A DNA stretch of 64,000 nucleotides from Amyelois transitella (taxonomy: Eukaryota > Arthropoda > Insecta > Lepidoptera > Pyralidae). The notes under the pieces are model-generated. The model had not been told where the DNA came from and made no database searches. It was given only the letters and a program-made list of their open reading frames with translations. The position numbers were made by a program, and so were the translations under genes. The stretch is from positions 5,659,501 through 5,723,500 of the forward strand of contig NC_083519.1 of the NCBI RefSeq assembly GCF_032362555.1. The letters are read 5' to 3'. Shown here piece after piece: positions 39,436-50,457 of this stretch; the stretch's first letter is position 1, and the number at the start of each line of letters is the position of its first letter.

Positions 39436-40529
39436 GATCATTTTAAAAAGTATATCGTCGTAACTCAGTACTTACTGCAGGACTATTACAACATTGTTTT
39501 AATAGTCTTGAGAGTATCAATTTTGTATACTAAAGAAGAGATGGTCTATTTTAGTGATGCATTCGGTACCTTATCAATTTAGTTTTCAAAAATAACTAAA
39601 AAAGGCCTTGTCCGTCCACTCAGAATTGTGAATATCCATTACCTACAAACCGGAGCATATTTTAGCACCGATCTCTGATTGCATTTCTGTGTACGCAACT
39701 GATTGCACAAGATTACTAGCATTTAGCGGCTGCAACCGTTCCCTCGTTTTGCTGCAGAGAAATTCAATTTTGTCATCGCAAACGAATTGTTATCAAATAT
39801 TTTTAAAATAATTTGCTATTATGTTGCATGTTTATTACGTTCTGTTTACTAAAAACGAACTTCTTTTTGCTTACTTCTTTGGTAAAGGCCGGTAAAAACA
39901 GTATTTCAGTGACATTTTTAAAGAGGCGTATATGAACCTTTCTTCAATTTAATATATGTCAATATATGTTTTGATGGAATATTCGTTAATTTGAAAAAAA
40001 ATATTTTACCGAAACAATAATGTTACTTAAAAATGTATTTCGTATTTTAATAAGTATACTAACGATGTGCAGTGTGCCAAAAAAAAACATCATACTTTAT
40101 TCATATCATAATCACAATAACTAGTAGAAACCAACACACTTCAGGAATTATAATAAAGTATTCGTTACATTTCACAAATACGAGTGTTTTATTCGGCAAA
40201 TGTTCTCGTGGAAATCTTTCCTAGCCAACGACTGAAAATTGAAAACCTTTCCGAACGAAAATCATACTGTGAAATTGTATTTTATCGAGGGAAAGAGTTG
40301 AATCTTATTGAAATACTATCCAGATCTGAGTTTTTGTCCGTTAATATTACATTCCCTCTTATTATAGTCGCAGTTCGTTTTTACCAAATGAGCGCCATTA
40401 TCAACAAAAATGAAAAGCCATTTTTTTATTTTAGTTTCGTAAAATTTCGGTTATTTACAAATATAATGTTAGCAAAAAGCCATTTAATTTATGCGCTTAA
40501 GAGTTTTAAGCGTACATTAGACGCCGGGT

Positions 40530-40660
40530 TAGGATTATGTTACTATCTGAATCTCAATTCTATGAAAAAGCTTTCCAGCTAAACTTCTTTTTTAAAATTG
40601 TTGACTCTGGAAACCCCGTAAGGGTTAGTAGTAGGGTAAGTAACATGACATAAGTATATG
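40530..40660 (+). repeat. Family A, decayed fragment
   Basis: 'gttactatctgaatctcaattctatgaaaaagc', 'attgttgactctgg' and 'accccgtaaggg' mark the 3' half. Confidence 0.55.
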
Positions 40661-41392
40661 TATGATTGTATTAAATGGTATCTAGGGATCTTATTTTATT
40701 TTTTATTCCTCTTTCTGTTTGACTGTTTGTTTACACGAGTTATTACATGTTGTTAATACTAGTTATAACCTTTTTTGTTTATACAAAATACTCCTTTTTG
40801 AATTGAAAAAATCATACGAATATATTTTGTATAAAGTTAGCTATTCCTTTGACGATCCGAAATAAATTAAACGTTTAATTCTCTTTGTGGACCTAAGTTC
40901 TAGGAAAGTTATTGAAGGTTCAAAATTAATTTGAGACCATAAAATAAATAGCGTCTATTAATCGAATTATTAATCTTTAAATAAAATTTTCACTTCCCAT
41001 TCTCAATGTAATAAAATTTATTGGCGAGTTGTTTCAACTGTTGTATTTCTTAGAAATCTTTTCCTTTATATTTCATTTCCTGGTTCTGGGCTCCTGTTTA
41101 ATATCTCCTTCAATTTATTTCACTTTTATGTTCTGAGGTGAAACAAAAACGGAAAACTTGTGTAGGGAAAGAGCACGTGCTTTTAAACTAAAGCTCTACT
41201 ACGGTTAATTTAGTTAGAAAACTATCGATAACTTTTTTGATGAAACTTTTATAAAACTAATATTAAAAATAAGTTAATGAATTTGTTCGTAACTAAAATT
41301 AGTTTACAATTTGCCTTACTGGTGTAGAAAATATTAGGTTGCTCTTTTTTTCTATTTTCAAAAGAAGCGCCTAGTTTTTACGTAGGTAACTG

Positions 41393-41735
41393 AATCTTAC
41401 TCCTTCTTACTAATATCATAAATGAAAAAGTGTATCAGTTTGCATGTTAGTTACCCTTTTACGCATAAACTTCTCAACGGTTAATGATTACACTATATAC
41501 ATATAAACTGGATGAAACTTTTATGTATATGGATTATAATTACATTATTGCAATAAATAATGCTATAATTTACAGCCGACTAAGGGATGGGCTTATCTCA
41601 ATTCTATCATTAAGCCAAATAGCTGAACGTGACCATTCAGTCTTTTCAAGACTGTTGGCTCTGTCTACCCCGCAAGGGATATAGACCTGTCCATATGTAT
41701 GTATATATGTATGTTTACAGCCGAAGCTGCGGACG
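41393..41735 (+). mobile_element. Helitron-like element interrupted by a family A copy
   Basis: The 5' part ('cttactaatatcataaatgaaaaagtg', 'tgttagttacccttttacgcataaac') and the 3' part ('gccgaagctgcggacgaaatCTAGT', ending about 41,743) belong to the family at 22.9 kb. They are split by family A at 41,580-41,713, flanked by the direct repeat tttacagccga (41,569-41,579 and 41,714-41,724). Confidence 0.6.
41580..41713 (+). repeat. Family A, 5'-truncated, nested insertion
   Basis: Begins 'ctaagggatgggctt' and ends in (tatgta)n. It is bounded by an 11-bp target-site duplication (tttacagccga) and lies inside the Helitron-like element, so it is the younger of the two. Confidence 0.8.
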
Positions 41736-44234
41736 AAATCTAGTCATACATAGTCGTCATTAAAGCAAATTTAACCCCTTTCACTTCATACCTCTGTTTA
41801 ACCTACAAAATTATACCTAGTAAGTTTTATGGGTCGTTAATTAACCCAAAAGTCACCTCCGATTAGTACTATCTGCCTAGATCACACCCGCTAGAATATA
41901 GGTTTAATCACCATTAAGATATTCTAGACTATCCCAAGCTTATCGAATAAACACAATATATCACTGTCAGATTGATTAACTTAAGCGATGCGTGTATAAT
42001 ATTAATTAAATTCGATGTATTACTCTATATAATTGATTCTGTAGAAATATATAAAAGTTAAAAAGCTGTAGAAAAAAAATAAAAAAGGAGCCTATATTCT
42101 ATTTAGCTCGACGGAGTTAACAGGGACTTTGGTGCAAGCTGAGCAATTTATCTTTTTATTATTATAAATTGTGTAATATGTGTATTTACATTTCTTAGGC
42201 GATGGGTTAGCAGCATATCTCTTTCTTTCTTCTCTTCTTTTAGTCTTTTGATCTCAATTCCATCTTTAGGAAATTTAGCTAAATTTTACGCAGTGATATA
42301 ATACAGACGTGATGTCTTCTATTATGTGTTCCATAGTAACATTGTGCCATCTAGTGATATAAAATTTTATCCTCCCTAAATAAAATACGCCCTCTATACT
42401 TAAGGCAGGGTTAAACGTGGCAATATTATTATGCCAAGTCCGCTTTTCCTCAGCTAACCACAATGTCGGAAAACGCTGCTAGATGGCGCTATATCATATT
42501 AATAGCTTCTGGGAAACTCCACTTTATTAACCCCCTTGGAAAAAGGAGGCTCTGAATAAGGACCATGTTAGCAATTTAAATACTAAATTCGTGATTTTCT
42601 TGAAAGCTTTTCATTCAACTTATATATATATATTTTTGGTTTCCTTAAATAATGAAATTCTTGTGTATCTTTAGGCGACGATTAAAAATATACTGTATAT
42701 GTGACGAATTTAAGTTCTCATACGGGTAACTTTCCAACAAATTTTTGTTATAGAATCTTAACTATGAAAAGATTACCCGAAATTCTTGCACGGAAGGGAT
42801 ACGTATAATCAAATAATTTTTATAATTATATAATGAGAGCAAAATTGTCTCGTCATAATGATCATGATATTATTATGCACAATGAGTAACAACAAACACA
42901 TGAACCATGTTCCCGGCGGGAACTAACTGGGAGTTAAATTAAAATGCAGTGCAGCTGAATGTGCAAGCAAACGATATTTCATTTTTATACGAGTAATAAG
43001 TAATCGTGCCTTGTGTCCACAATTTATTTAGTTTCCTTTATTCATATTATGCATTTATAGTGTTAGAATATGCATTTCGTGACTAATTGTTTGTAAGTAT
43101 GTACCACCAACAAAATGAATTTGTTGGCTTACTGAAAGAAATACTTTGAAGAGATCTCGAATCAGAATTACCTGTACTATTGTATATGTAAGTATACAAA
43201 AAGATAGAACAATTATGAATACATACTCAAAGACGGTACATATCCGCCATTGTACATCTTCCTCTAAATTCAATGAGTATTTTGTAATTTCTTATATTTC
43301 TTTTTTTATATGCAAAAAAACAACAAACAAACAAAAATAAATATCGCCTAACAAAAAAAAATTGTTAGTTCAACAATTCAAAATAGTATCATTTCTTCCT
43401 CATGATTATTCAGATGATTGAGATAAAGGCATGCATGAACTAACTGTTTACAATAATGCTTACCAATGAATGTTAAACAATGTTATTTTTTTTAAAGTAA
43501 TGTTCCGTAGCTTTTTTTTATTATTAGGGAAGGTTATAAAGTACGTACCTTAAAAGATGTTGGCACAAAGCGAGTGATGAATGTGGATGATGCGAAAGAC
43601 AAATGCAGAGATCGTGGCAAATGAAAAAAACGAGTCTCTGCCTAACCCTTCAGGAAAGAGTCATGTTGTTAAAAACGAACCCCAACCTCAGTGGAACATT
43701 GCCAGATGGAAGACATAATGGCGAAAAGAAGAGATCACAAGAATACCTTGTGTGGAAGCAAGTTAAGTATAACAATTCCACAGAGAGAAAGAAGCGTGAT
43801 TATATGTAATTAATAATCAAAATACACGTGCAAACCTACTTTACATATTATTCTGTTGTTTATTCTATATTCTGTATTATAAACTACGAGTAGATTGATT
43901 TAAACTTTCAATTAAAACTGTCAGCTGATTTTGCGTTTATAATGTCAGTCTGATTATCATAATCGTTATGATGTTTAGATTCAAACAGTGCGGAACCCCA
44001 AATGCCGTTCTCTGTAAAACAATTGAGCATCGATTGTAAACTTGGGCCGAGTCATCGTATCGCTAACCGAGATTCGACGACAAACATAACAACGAACGGT
44101 GTACAAACATAACAAAATGAAAAGCCAAAACACGCAGTAGTTTCACAGTTACCATTCCATCAACATCGATTAAGACGGTCTCTTAGAATCGCGAATCGAT
44201 TTCTGGAATTTTTGATCGATTTATGAGAAGGTGG
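41736..44234. other. No gene seen; repeat scraps
   Basis: AT-rich DNA upstream of the secreted-protein gene. Degraded family A blocks lie at 42,193-42,275 ('ggcgatgggttagcagc', 'gatctcaattcca'). Bases 43,990-44,220 are somewhat GC-richer and could include upstream control sequence. Confidence 0.45.
43565..43670 (+). repeat. Family B fragment
   Basis: 'gcgagtgatgaatgtggatgatgcgaaagac', 'gcagagatcgtggcaaatg' and 'gagtctctgcctaacccttcaggaaag' match the other B copies. Confidence 0.6.
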
Positions 44235-44290
44235 GATAAATAATAGTGTTCAAAGTGCATTGATATGGGAAGTGATATTGAAGAAAAGAG
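44235..44290 (+). promoter_or_regulatory. Possible promoter of the secreted-protein gene
   Basis: GATAAATA at 44,235-44,242 lies about 50 bp upstream of the start codon and could act as a TATA-like box with a very short leader. No clear initiator motif is seen. Confidence 0.25.
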
Positions 44291-44347
44291 ATGAATCGAT
44301 TAACGGTCTCCGCCTTTTTATTGGTACTCGTCGTAGTCACGTTTCAG
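44291..44347 (+). CDS. Unrecognised secreted six-cysteine protein, exon 1 (signal peptide)
   Basis: First coding exon of a five-exon gene (44,291-49,432; 247 residues after joining). It encodes MNRLTVSAFLLVLVVVTFQ, a textbook signal peptide: a basic residue, then a hydrophobic run. The exon ends in phase 0 at CAG|gttggt. The start is chosen because it is the only ATG giving a secretory leader in phase with exon 2. After the leader the whole protein looks soluble and mostly alpha-helical, with six cysteines (97, 119, 155, 165, 205, 227; spacings 22, 10, 22) and three N-glycosylation sequons (N93, N115, N164). It is thus likely an extracellular disulphide-bonded protein. I do not recognise the family; insect secreted families of the DUF725/TsetseEP type are worth testing. 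It is transcribed against the neighbouring minus-strand genes. Confidence 0.75.
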
Positions 44348-44429
44348 GTTGGTTTTAGTATTGTTAATAGCAATCATAATGGGGGTTTGATAGAGATAAG
44401 GTTATCATGCCGATAAATTTCGATTTTGA

Positions 44430-44500
44430 CATGGCCTTTCAGTTTTTCCTTAATTGTTGACAACGTCTATGAATGGATAAAGACGAGACATAATGTAGGT
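44430..44500 (+). repeat. Family A fragment in intron 1
   Basis: 'acatggcctttcagtttttcc', 'ttgttgacaacgtct' and 'ggataaagacgaga' match the 3' third of family A. Confidence 0.4.
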
Positions 44501-45196
44501 ATTTATGCAAATTTTGACGTCTTAGTCAATACAAAAACGCCAACCCCAAAAACATGACAATGCTTTTTGCAAACTAGCAAAAGAAGTTTTATTACACGGT
44601 GTGGTATATTCCCTCGAATATACCCTCTTTTTTTCACAATTTTTGTTACTTGAACAGTACCATTCTTATAAAGCAGTATAAATATGACCACTTTTACCTT
44701 AAACTCTACTCGAAATTCGCTATTTTACTGAACTTCCTTATTTTGCCACCTTCAACAGAACTGTGTTCATTAAAATTCTACAAAAAGCATAGCCAGTTTG
44801 CAGGCACTTACCTATTCAATATTTACAAAGGTTATTTTTTCATTACTTTTACATATTGTTATATGGCGTGGCCATTTTTACTAAAAAAGGTTTTATGTAT
44901 GAGAAACTGTCCAGTTTTTACAATTTATAATACTAACTAAGAAATCTTAACAATTACTTTCATTTCTAGATACAAGTACCTACTTATTTGTAAGCAGCAG
45001 TATATACGCGCTATTACTTTTAGTGCAAGTTTGAATCGTTAGCGTGCATTAGTTCAGTCTTGCTTTAACTGGTCTCTTTGTGCCCCTGAATAAACAACAG
45101 CTACGTTGCCTTTACCCGATAAGAAGAAGCAAATAGAAAAAAAAATATAAGAGGAATTGGAAATTTTACTTCAATTTCACGTGTTTTAATGCACGT

Positions 45197-45450
45197 GGTG
45201 TCGTACGGTTTCTGGCACCAATCCAAAAAGAATACCACCACTCTACTTCTTTTCCTGGATGGATGTCGTTAAAAGCGATTAAGGGCTAGGCTTATTAACT
45301 TGAGATTCTTCTTTTAGACGATGGGCTAGCAACCTGTCACTATTTGAATCTCAATTCTATCATAAACAAACAGCTGAACGTGACCGCCAACTACTGTTGG
45401 CTTTGTCTACCCCGCAAGGGATATAGACGTAATTATATGTATGTATTTAT
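45197..45450 (+). repeat. Family A, near full length, in intron 1
   Basis: 'ggtgtcgtacggtttctggcacc', the 'ggatgtcgttaaaagcgattaaggg' core, 'gatgggctagcaacctgtcactatttgaatctc', 'ctaccccgcaagggatatagacg' and a tatgtatgtattt tail. It shares the orientation of the host gene. Confidence 0.8.
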
Positions 45451-45887
45451 GCAAGTGTTTGCGACTTGCGAATTACATATTTAGTAACCGATAAGACAGT
45501 TTCACTCGAACCCGTTTCTTGTCACCCTATGGAATAGTAGTAATAATTACTACGCAACAATGCGACATTGTCTACATTGCAAACTAAAATCAGGTTGATG
45601 GGTTGTACTAGAAAATCAATAAAACCACATTTATTACTACTTTTAAGCATATAAATAATTATATTTAATACAAGCATTATAGTCGCGAATTTATTTGTAA
45701 ACAAAACCTATTTATGATTTTATTATTCAACACATACATATCATGTTGTTATCTTTTTACGTTGTAAATAGAGCTAAAAGTCGCAAACCAAAGCAGGCCA
45801 CATTTAGGTATAAATAAATTGGTCGCGTCAACGCTCATCCCTGCTACCAATTTTTCACATGAATTACTAAAACATCAATGTTTTCAG

Positions 45888-46079
45888 ACGACAGATTTCC
45901 AAGACAACCTTATAAATGGGTACAGAGCGCTCATCGCGGACATCCAGGTCAGGACTCAGAAATCCAGAGAAGACATGGACACACTGGTCTCCCAGATCAA
46001 ACTTCTCATGAAAAACGAGGCTGACAAAGCTATTAACTACATGACTGTTTATCTTGAGCAGATCTCGTTGTATTTTCAA
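45888..46079 (+). CDS. Secreted six-cysteine protein, exon 2
   Basis: Residues 20-83, 64 codons, phase 0 on both sides, between tgttttcag and |gtaagc. It starts TTDFQDNLINGYRALIADIQ and is rich in Lys, Glu, Gln and Leu with heptad-like spacing, so probably amphipathic helix. There is no cysteine in this exon. The frame stays open upstream to 45,819, but that extension lacks a signal peptide and crosses the acceptor, so the spliced model is preferred. Confidence 0.8.
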
Positions 46080-46154
46080 GTAAGCGTTTTTTTTTTATAG
46101 GAAGAACTTTTATTAGATATAAATAAGTAAATATAAACTTGATTGTTTATTAAA

Positions 46155-46480
46155 ATATGAAAAAATACAGTACAGAGGCGGGCTTATCCCTTAGCAAGAT
46201 CTCTTCCAGCCAACTTCAAATTATATTTGACTGTAGAATAAACCGTTAGTTTTCAATCAATAAGTGTAGACAGACAATTAGACAATTTTTTATAAATTCT
46301 TGCGCACTTATAAAGCTGTTCTGATGCGTGTGCGTCTAGTTTGGAGAATTTGTCTAAATTTTTCTTGAAGCTGTTAACAGAAGGTGCAGGGACGATGTTC
46401 TCAGGAAGCTTATTCCAGTGTATAACATATACATTGGGAAACCGACAAACACTGTTAAAGTCGGTCAAAGGCGATCACCC
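46155..46480 (-). repeat. CR1-like LINE 3' remnant in intron 2
   Basis: The minus-strand frame 46,253-46,468 contains HWNKLPENIVPAPSVNSFKK, the well-known C-terminal tail of CR1-like reverse transcriptases (...WN.LP..VV.A.SV..FK..LD). The WLEEILLRDKP-like tail and the post-stop motif follow at 46,160-46,210. The element is 5'-truncated, decayed and antisense to the host gene. Confidence 0.7.
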
Positions 46481-46972
46481 TTTACTATATCGCCATTCCA
46501 ACCCTAAAAATCGCGTCAATGACCACCATAACTCTTGAACGGTTTCTCGTTTTATGTGAAATATAAGCTCTTATGGGAAATCAATGCGGGACCGGGGAAT
46601 TCGGGAATAACACTATCAATATGTATGTAGTATCCATATTCAATTTAGATCTAGATTGTTTTATCTTGCCGTGTATTGGATATACATATTCATGATTGGG
46701 GTGCTAGGCGCCTTACCGATAGTTTTAATACCTCTGTGGAGCAGTAATATTTTGAGCTCTGAAACCACATATTTCAAGTTTGTTACCAAGACAAATTAAA
46801 TAAATTATTTTGCGCTTTAATCGGAAATTAAATGTTGCTAGCGAATAATTTACTAAAATGCATTAGCAGCGCCTCTATAAACCGACATCAAGAACGAATA
46901 AGTCTTATATTTCCATAAAAACCCATTCTTTACAAGCTTTCTCACAAAATGTACTCATTTTTAAAATTTCAG

Positions 46973-47117
46973 GTAATAATTCACGACAGGAAGCCGCGTA
47001 ATGGTACCTACTGTAAAGAGAGCATCGTTAAGCTTTTGGGTGAAAATCTGCAGTTGGCTGATGAAAATGTTACCCTGTGTCTCGCGTTAGGTTACCAAAG
47101 AGTTCAAAGGCTACCAG
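46973..47117 (+). CDS. Secreted six-cysteine protein, exon 3
   Basis: Residues 84-131 plus the first base of codon 132. The acceptor is aaaatttcag| and the donor ccag|gtaaat. It holds Cys97 and Cys119, and sequons at N93 (NGT) and N115 (NVT), each two residues before a cysteine. The sequence NGTYC...ENVTLC looks like a glycosylated, disulphide-bonded helical hairpin. Confidence 0.8.
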
Positions 47118-47214
47118 GTAAATAATTTCTACACAATTATTGTCTTAATCCAATCTTTCTGAAATTTTGCACTAATCTAGTAAAACATTTAACCATACAG
47201 CAGAATGAAGAATC

Positions 47215-47290
47215 TTTAAGTCTTTTCAAGCCTATTGGCTCAGTTTACCCCGTAAGGAATATGGACGTAATTATTATATGTGTAGATTAA
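47215..47290 (+). repeat. Family A fragment in intron 3
   Basis: 'aagtcttttcaagcctattggctcagtttaccccgtaaggaatatggacgtaatta' matches the 3' end of family A. Confidence 0.6.
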
Positions 47291-47947
47291 TGTGATGCAA
47301 GACTAAATAATATACTTATTTTTAAGGCAAGCACATACTATACTAAAACTTTATTCCCTCAACAAATACTCGTTCCACAATTAAAGCTGAACGTAGATTT
47401 GTTTACATGTTTGCCGTACGTACGACGAGGAAGCATTGTCACCCACATAGTCTTATTATGTGACGTCTTTCCCCGTTTACCGACGCCCATTTCCGCGCAC
47501 ACAGTTACCAAAACAAACGTTCACTGTGTAGTGTAAACATACCTTAACATTTCCGTGGACAGCGCAATTTTTCTTTCACATTTTTAGGTCATGTGGGTGT
47601 GGATTACAGTCATTTGTGACTTCATTCTTTCGCACAATATGAACAGATTTTTTGCACTACTTTGTCATCATCGAGATTTGTAGATATTTTTGTTTGTAAT
47701 AATATAGATACCTATAATATACGGAATGAGTTGGAAGATAGTACAATTCTTCTAAAGTTAGTTTTGCTTTATCTCATGGGTGCGAAGCAAAAACAAAATA
47801 CCTAAATCTAAAATTTTATGAGCCGCAAAAGTTATCTACGTATGATAATCATACCTAAAAGTTTCAACGTTTCTAAGTTTAACACTATTTAATGTAAACA
47901 ATATAAATTATGTATAATACTGGTTTCAAACATACTATTTGTTTCAG

Positions 47948-48081
47948 AAAAACTTCAAGTTCACTTTGAAACGTTGGAAAATCTTAAGAAATATTCAGCT
48001 TCGAAGTTATTCGAGTGTCAGAAACAGCAGCAGGTCGGCGGGAATTGTTCGCACGAGAGTCAAGATTTAGAAAGGACAGTG
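47948..48081 (+). CDS. Secreted six-cysteine protein, exon 4
   Basis: Residues 132-176. The acceptor is ttgtttcag| and the donor acagtg|gtgagt; it ends in phase 0. It holds Cys155 and Cys165, nine residues apart, around a polar QKQQQ stretch, with a sequon at N164 (NCS). Confidence 0.8.
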
Positions 48082-49061
48082 GTGAGTTTTATACCAATTG
48101 CAACAATTGGATAATAACCTTCAAATCAATCGATAAAATAAATCACATTCTTGTTTTTATATCTAAACAGCGCACAGACCAAATAATGAACAAAACACAC
48201 AGATAATTGATTCTTGCAAAGTGTTAATAACGACTGTAATGTAATAGACTTTTTTCCATACAATATGTCAGCAAAATACAGTTAAAAAGTTATTAATTTT
48301 TTGGAGAAAATTTCTTTTATTTCATCACGAAATCTAATTAATTGAATTAATTGGCTCTTAACATCGCTAAGTACCCAGTAACCGACAAAATTAGGTTTGA
48401 ATGCCAGGGCGTTTACGAGACTATTAAAATATGGCTTTAGCGCAATTTCTGATGTTCACATAAAAAATATTATTGCACAAAACTGGACAAAAAGTTCTAA
48501 ATAACACTGCGATACCCTTATGCTTTATAGTATAAAACTAGTAAAGTTTATATTGGCATGTTCATTATTTTGTTTGAAAAAATAAAAAAAATAATAAATA
48601 AATTCATAAATTCTTAAAAGTTTTCTTCAATTCTAGTAGAGACAAGAATATGAAATATAAAATTTACATAACAAATTCTCATAACAAGCTACGAGTATTC
48701 AAGATTGATTCACTCGATAAGAAAGAAGACCGCCTAAGATGAGAAACAAAAGATATTGGGAATATTCACTACGATTTTTGTTTTTATATTCAAATTCCGA
48801 CCAACAACGACGTACTTATGCCTGTATCTATCAATAGCATTGTAGCAACCTTTCTAAAGCGGTTTCAGGACTATGACTCTAAAATAAATAACTTCGTTTA
48901 AGTCTGTCATGACCCTTTTCAGGAACGAAAAAAGCATCCATTTAATTTTTACAAAAATACAGTCGAGGGGATTGTTTGGTTATATATTGTAGAGCAAATA
49001 TTGGTGAAAGATAGTCACAAATACTAAAACATAGATTTAAATAGTGACGTAAATATATACG

Positions 49062-49165
49062 TATGTATAGACAGTCTTGAAAAAACTGACAGGCCACGTT
49101 CAGTTGTTTGGCTTCATTAAATCATTATAGAATAGAGATTCAAGTAGTGACAGGTTGCCAGCGGT
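49062..49165 (-). repeat. Family A, 5'-truncated, in intron 4
   Basis: Minus strand: tacgtatgtata tail, 'gacagtcttgaaaaaactgacaggccacgttcagttgtttggctt', 'gagattcaagtagtgacaggttgcc'. It ends about 50 bp before the exon 5 acceptor. Confidence 0.7.
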
Positions 49166-49216
49166 CGGCTATCGGTTAATAGTACTAATGTTATAAAAAA
49201 AATTGTTTTGTTTCAG

Positions 49217-49432
49217 TTTTTGTACGAAACGTCACCTTTCCCAGTGGTGATGGCCGAAATAGCGATTCACGGCTTCAAAGAGGTCAGTGACCTCAGTGTG
49301 TGCCTGAAGGACATCATATCTCGCATGATGACGCATTCTGTCAAGGTCATCGGTGATTTTAACAGATGCATACACAACATAGAAATGCCGAAATTAAAGT
49401 ACTTATTGAAATTCATGAAAAAATACGCCTAA
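49217..49432 (+). CDS. Secreted six-cysteine protein, exon 5 and stop
   Basis: Residues 177-247 and TAA, after the acceptor ttgtttcag|. It carries Cys205 and Cys227, 22 residues apart as in exon 3, and a basic tail ending KFMKKYA. The repeated spacing suggests that exons 3 and 5 encode similar disulphide hairpins. All five exons join without frame breaks, and the untranslated ORF extensions around each exon end close to the splice sites. Confidence 0.8.
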   Translation, partial: FLYETSPFPVVMAEIAIHGFKEVSDLSVCLKDIISRMMTHSVKVIGDFNRCIHNIEMPKLKYLLKFMKKYA

Positions 49433-49733
49433 TTATATGACATGTTTGATGTTGATTTTGTAAATAACGGAATTTTGTCTAAGATTTATTTGTAATGAGG
49501 TCAATTTTTATACTGAACCGCTATTAGGCTATTTTTACAATTAAACAAGGATTCTTATACAATCAGTTTTATTTAAGACAAAATTAATTTTCAGGCTAAC
49601 AACTACAGAATAGACCAATGATTTTAGCCAGATGTAACTGATATTAAAAATATGAGAAAAAAAAACTATTTTTCTTAAGTTCGAAGAAAATAGCACAAAC
49701 ACAAAACTAAAAAGAAATTAAAAATTTGTTGTA

Positions 49734-49739
49734 AATAAA
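49734..49739 (+). terminator. Candidate polyadenylation signal
   Basis: AATAAA about 300 nt after the stop codon of the secreted-protein gene, followed by T/TG-rich sequence. It is the first canonical hexamer seen downstream. Confidence 0.45.
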
Positions 49740-49748
49740 GCATTTATT

Positions 49749-50149
49749 TTATTTTGTATGTACAGATATAAAATTTTGGCACTGGATTAAACAACGTTGC
49801 AGACTCATTCTGAATGCAAATAAGAACTTAAATAAAAATGCACAAGTTGTAAATTCATGGCGGGCTGCAGTTGCAGCTGCTCTGTTATTCATGACTTTCG
49901 ATTCATCGAATCGAAATTGTTTATGCCTAAATGTCAAGAAAGAGTCTTCATCCAGGATATCACTCGCAAACTTTCTCCACTTCTTTCTCCTGGATTTCGT
50001 CCTGGTTATATCCTCACCACTCTGGAGAGGAGCTTACGGTATGCCTTTGACCATGGATCTTTGATTGTATGAGTTTTTTGACACGAAGAAACTCCCATCT
50101 GTCCTCCGCAACCTTTGCAGGTAAACCTAACCCGTATTAGATCAAACAT
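49749..50149 (-). pseudogene. Frameshifted copy of a small Cys-rich ORF
   Basis: The ATG at 50,149 opens MFDLIRVRFTCKGCGGQ..., 47 codons long, stopping at 50,006. The similarity to the intact ORF at 62,666-62,869 then continues in another frame (GEDITRTKSRRKKWRKF against the SDENVSGSKARWKKTEKY of the intact copy), and that frame stays open to 49,749. A one- or two-base indel therefore broke this copy. A family A element has inserted at its start (see 50,160). Function unknown; the CxxC plus a later Cys suggests a small zinc-binding module. Confidence 0.55.
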
Positions 50150-50159
50150 GGTAATACAT

Positions 50160-50445
50160 GTTTGATCACATGTGCCGTGTGGTTCCCGGCACCATTACAA
50201 AAAAGAATAGGACCACTCCATCTCTTTCCCACGGATGTCGTAAAAGGCGACTAAGGGATAGATACGATTATAAACTTGGGATTCCTCTTTTAGGCGATGG
50301 GCTAGCAACCTGTCACTATTTGAATCTCAATTCTATCACTAAGCCAAACAGCTGAGCGTGGCCGATCAGACTTTTCAAGACAAGAGTGGCTCTGTCTACC
50401 GTGCTAGGGATATAGACGTGATCATATGTATGTAGGTATGTATGT
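50160..50445 (+). repeat. Family A, full length, with 12-bp target duplication
   Basis: The best-preserved copy: GTGCCGTGTGGTTCCCGGCACC hairpin at the 5' end, all internal blocks, and a tatgtatg tail. The direct repeat atggtaatacat flanks it (50,148-50,159 and 50,446-50,457). The host sequence resumes afterwards with 'ccagttgcctg', matching 'caattgcctg' beside the 62.7 kb paralogue, which shows the empty site. Confidence 0.9.
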
Positions 50446-50457
50446 ATGGTAATACAT

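Larger units (their letters stand above)
38331..41392. other. No gene seen; GC-richer patch at 39.1-39.3 kb
   Basis: Bases 39,120-39,300 are GC-richer and contain self-complementary 'cgtacgccgtacgg'; they may be a conserved noncoding element. The 132-codon frame at 40,184-40,582 ends inside a decayed family A copy and has no family motif. Confidence 0.5.

Noticed and set aside
40184..40582. 132-codon ORF on the plus strand
   Set aside because: It runs into a decayed family A copy, has no family motif and no neighbouring exons.
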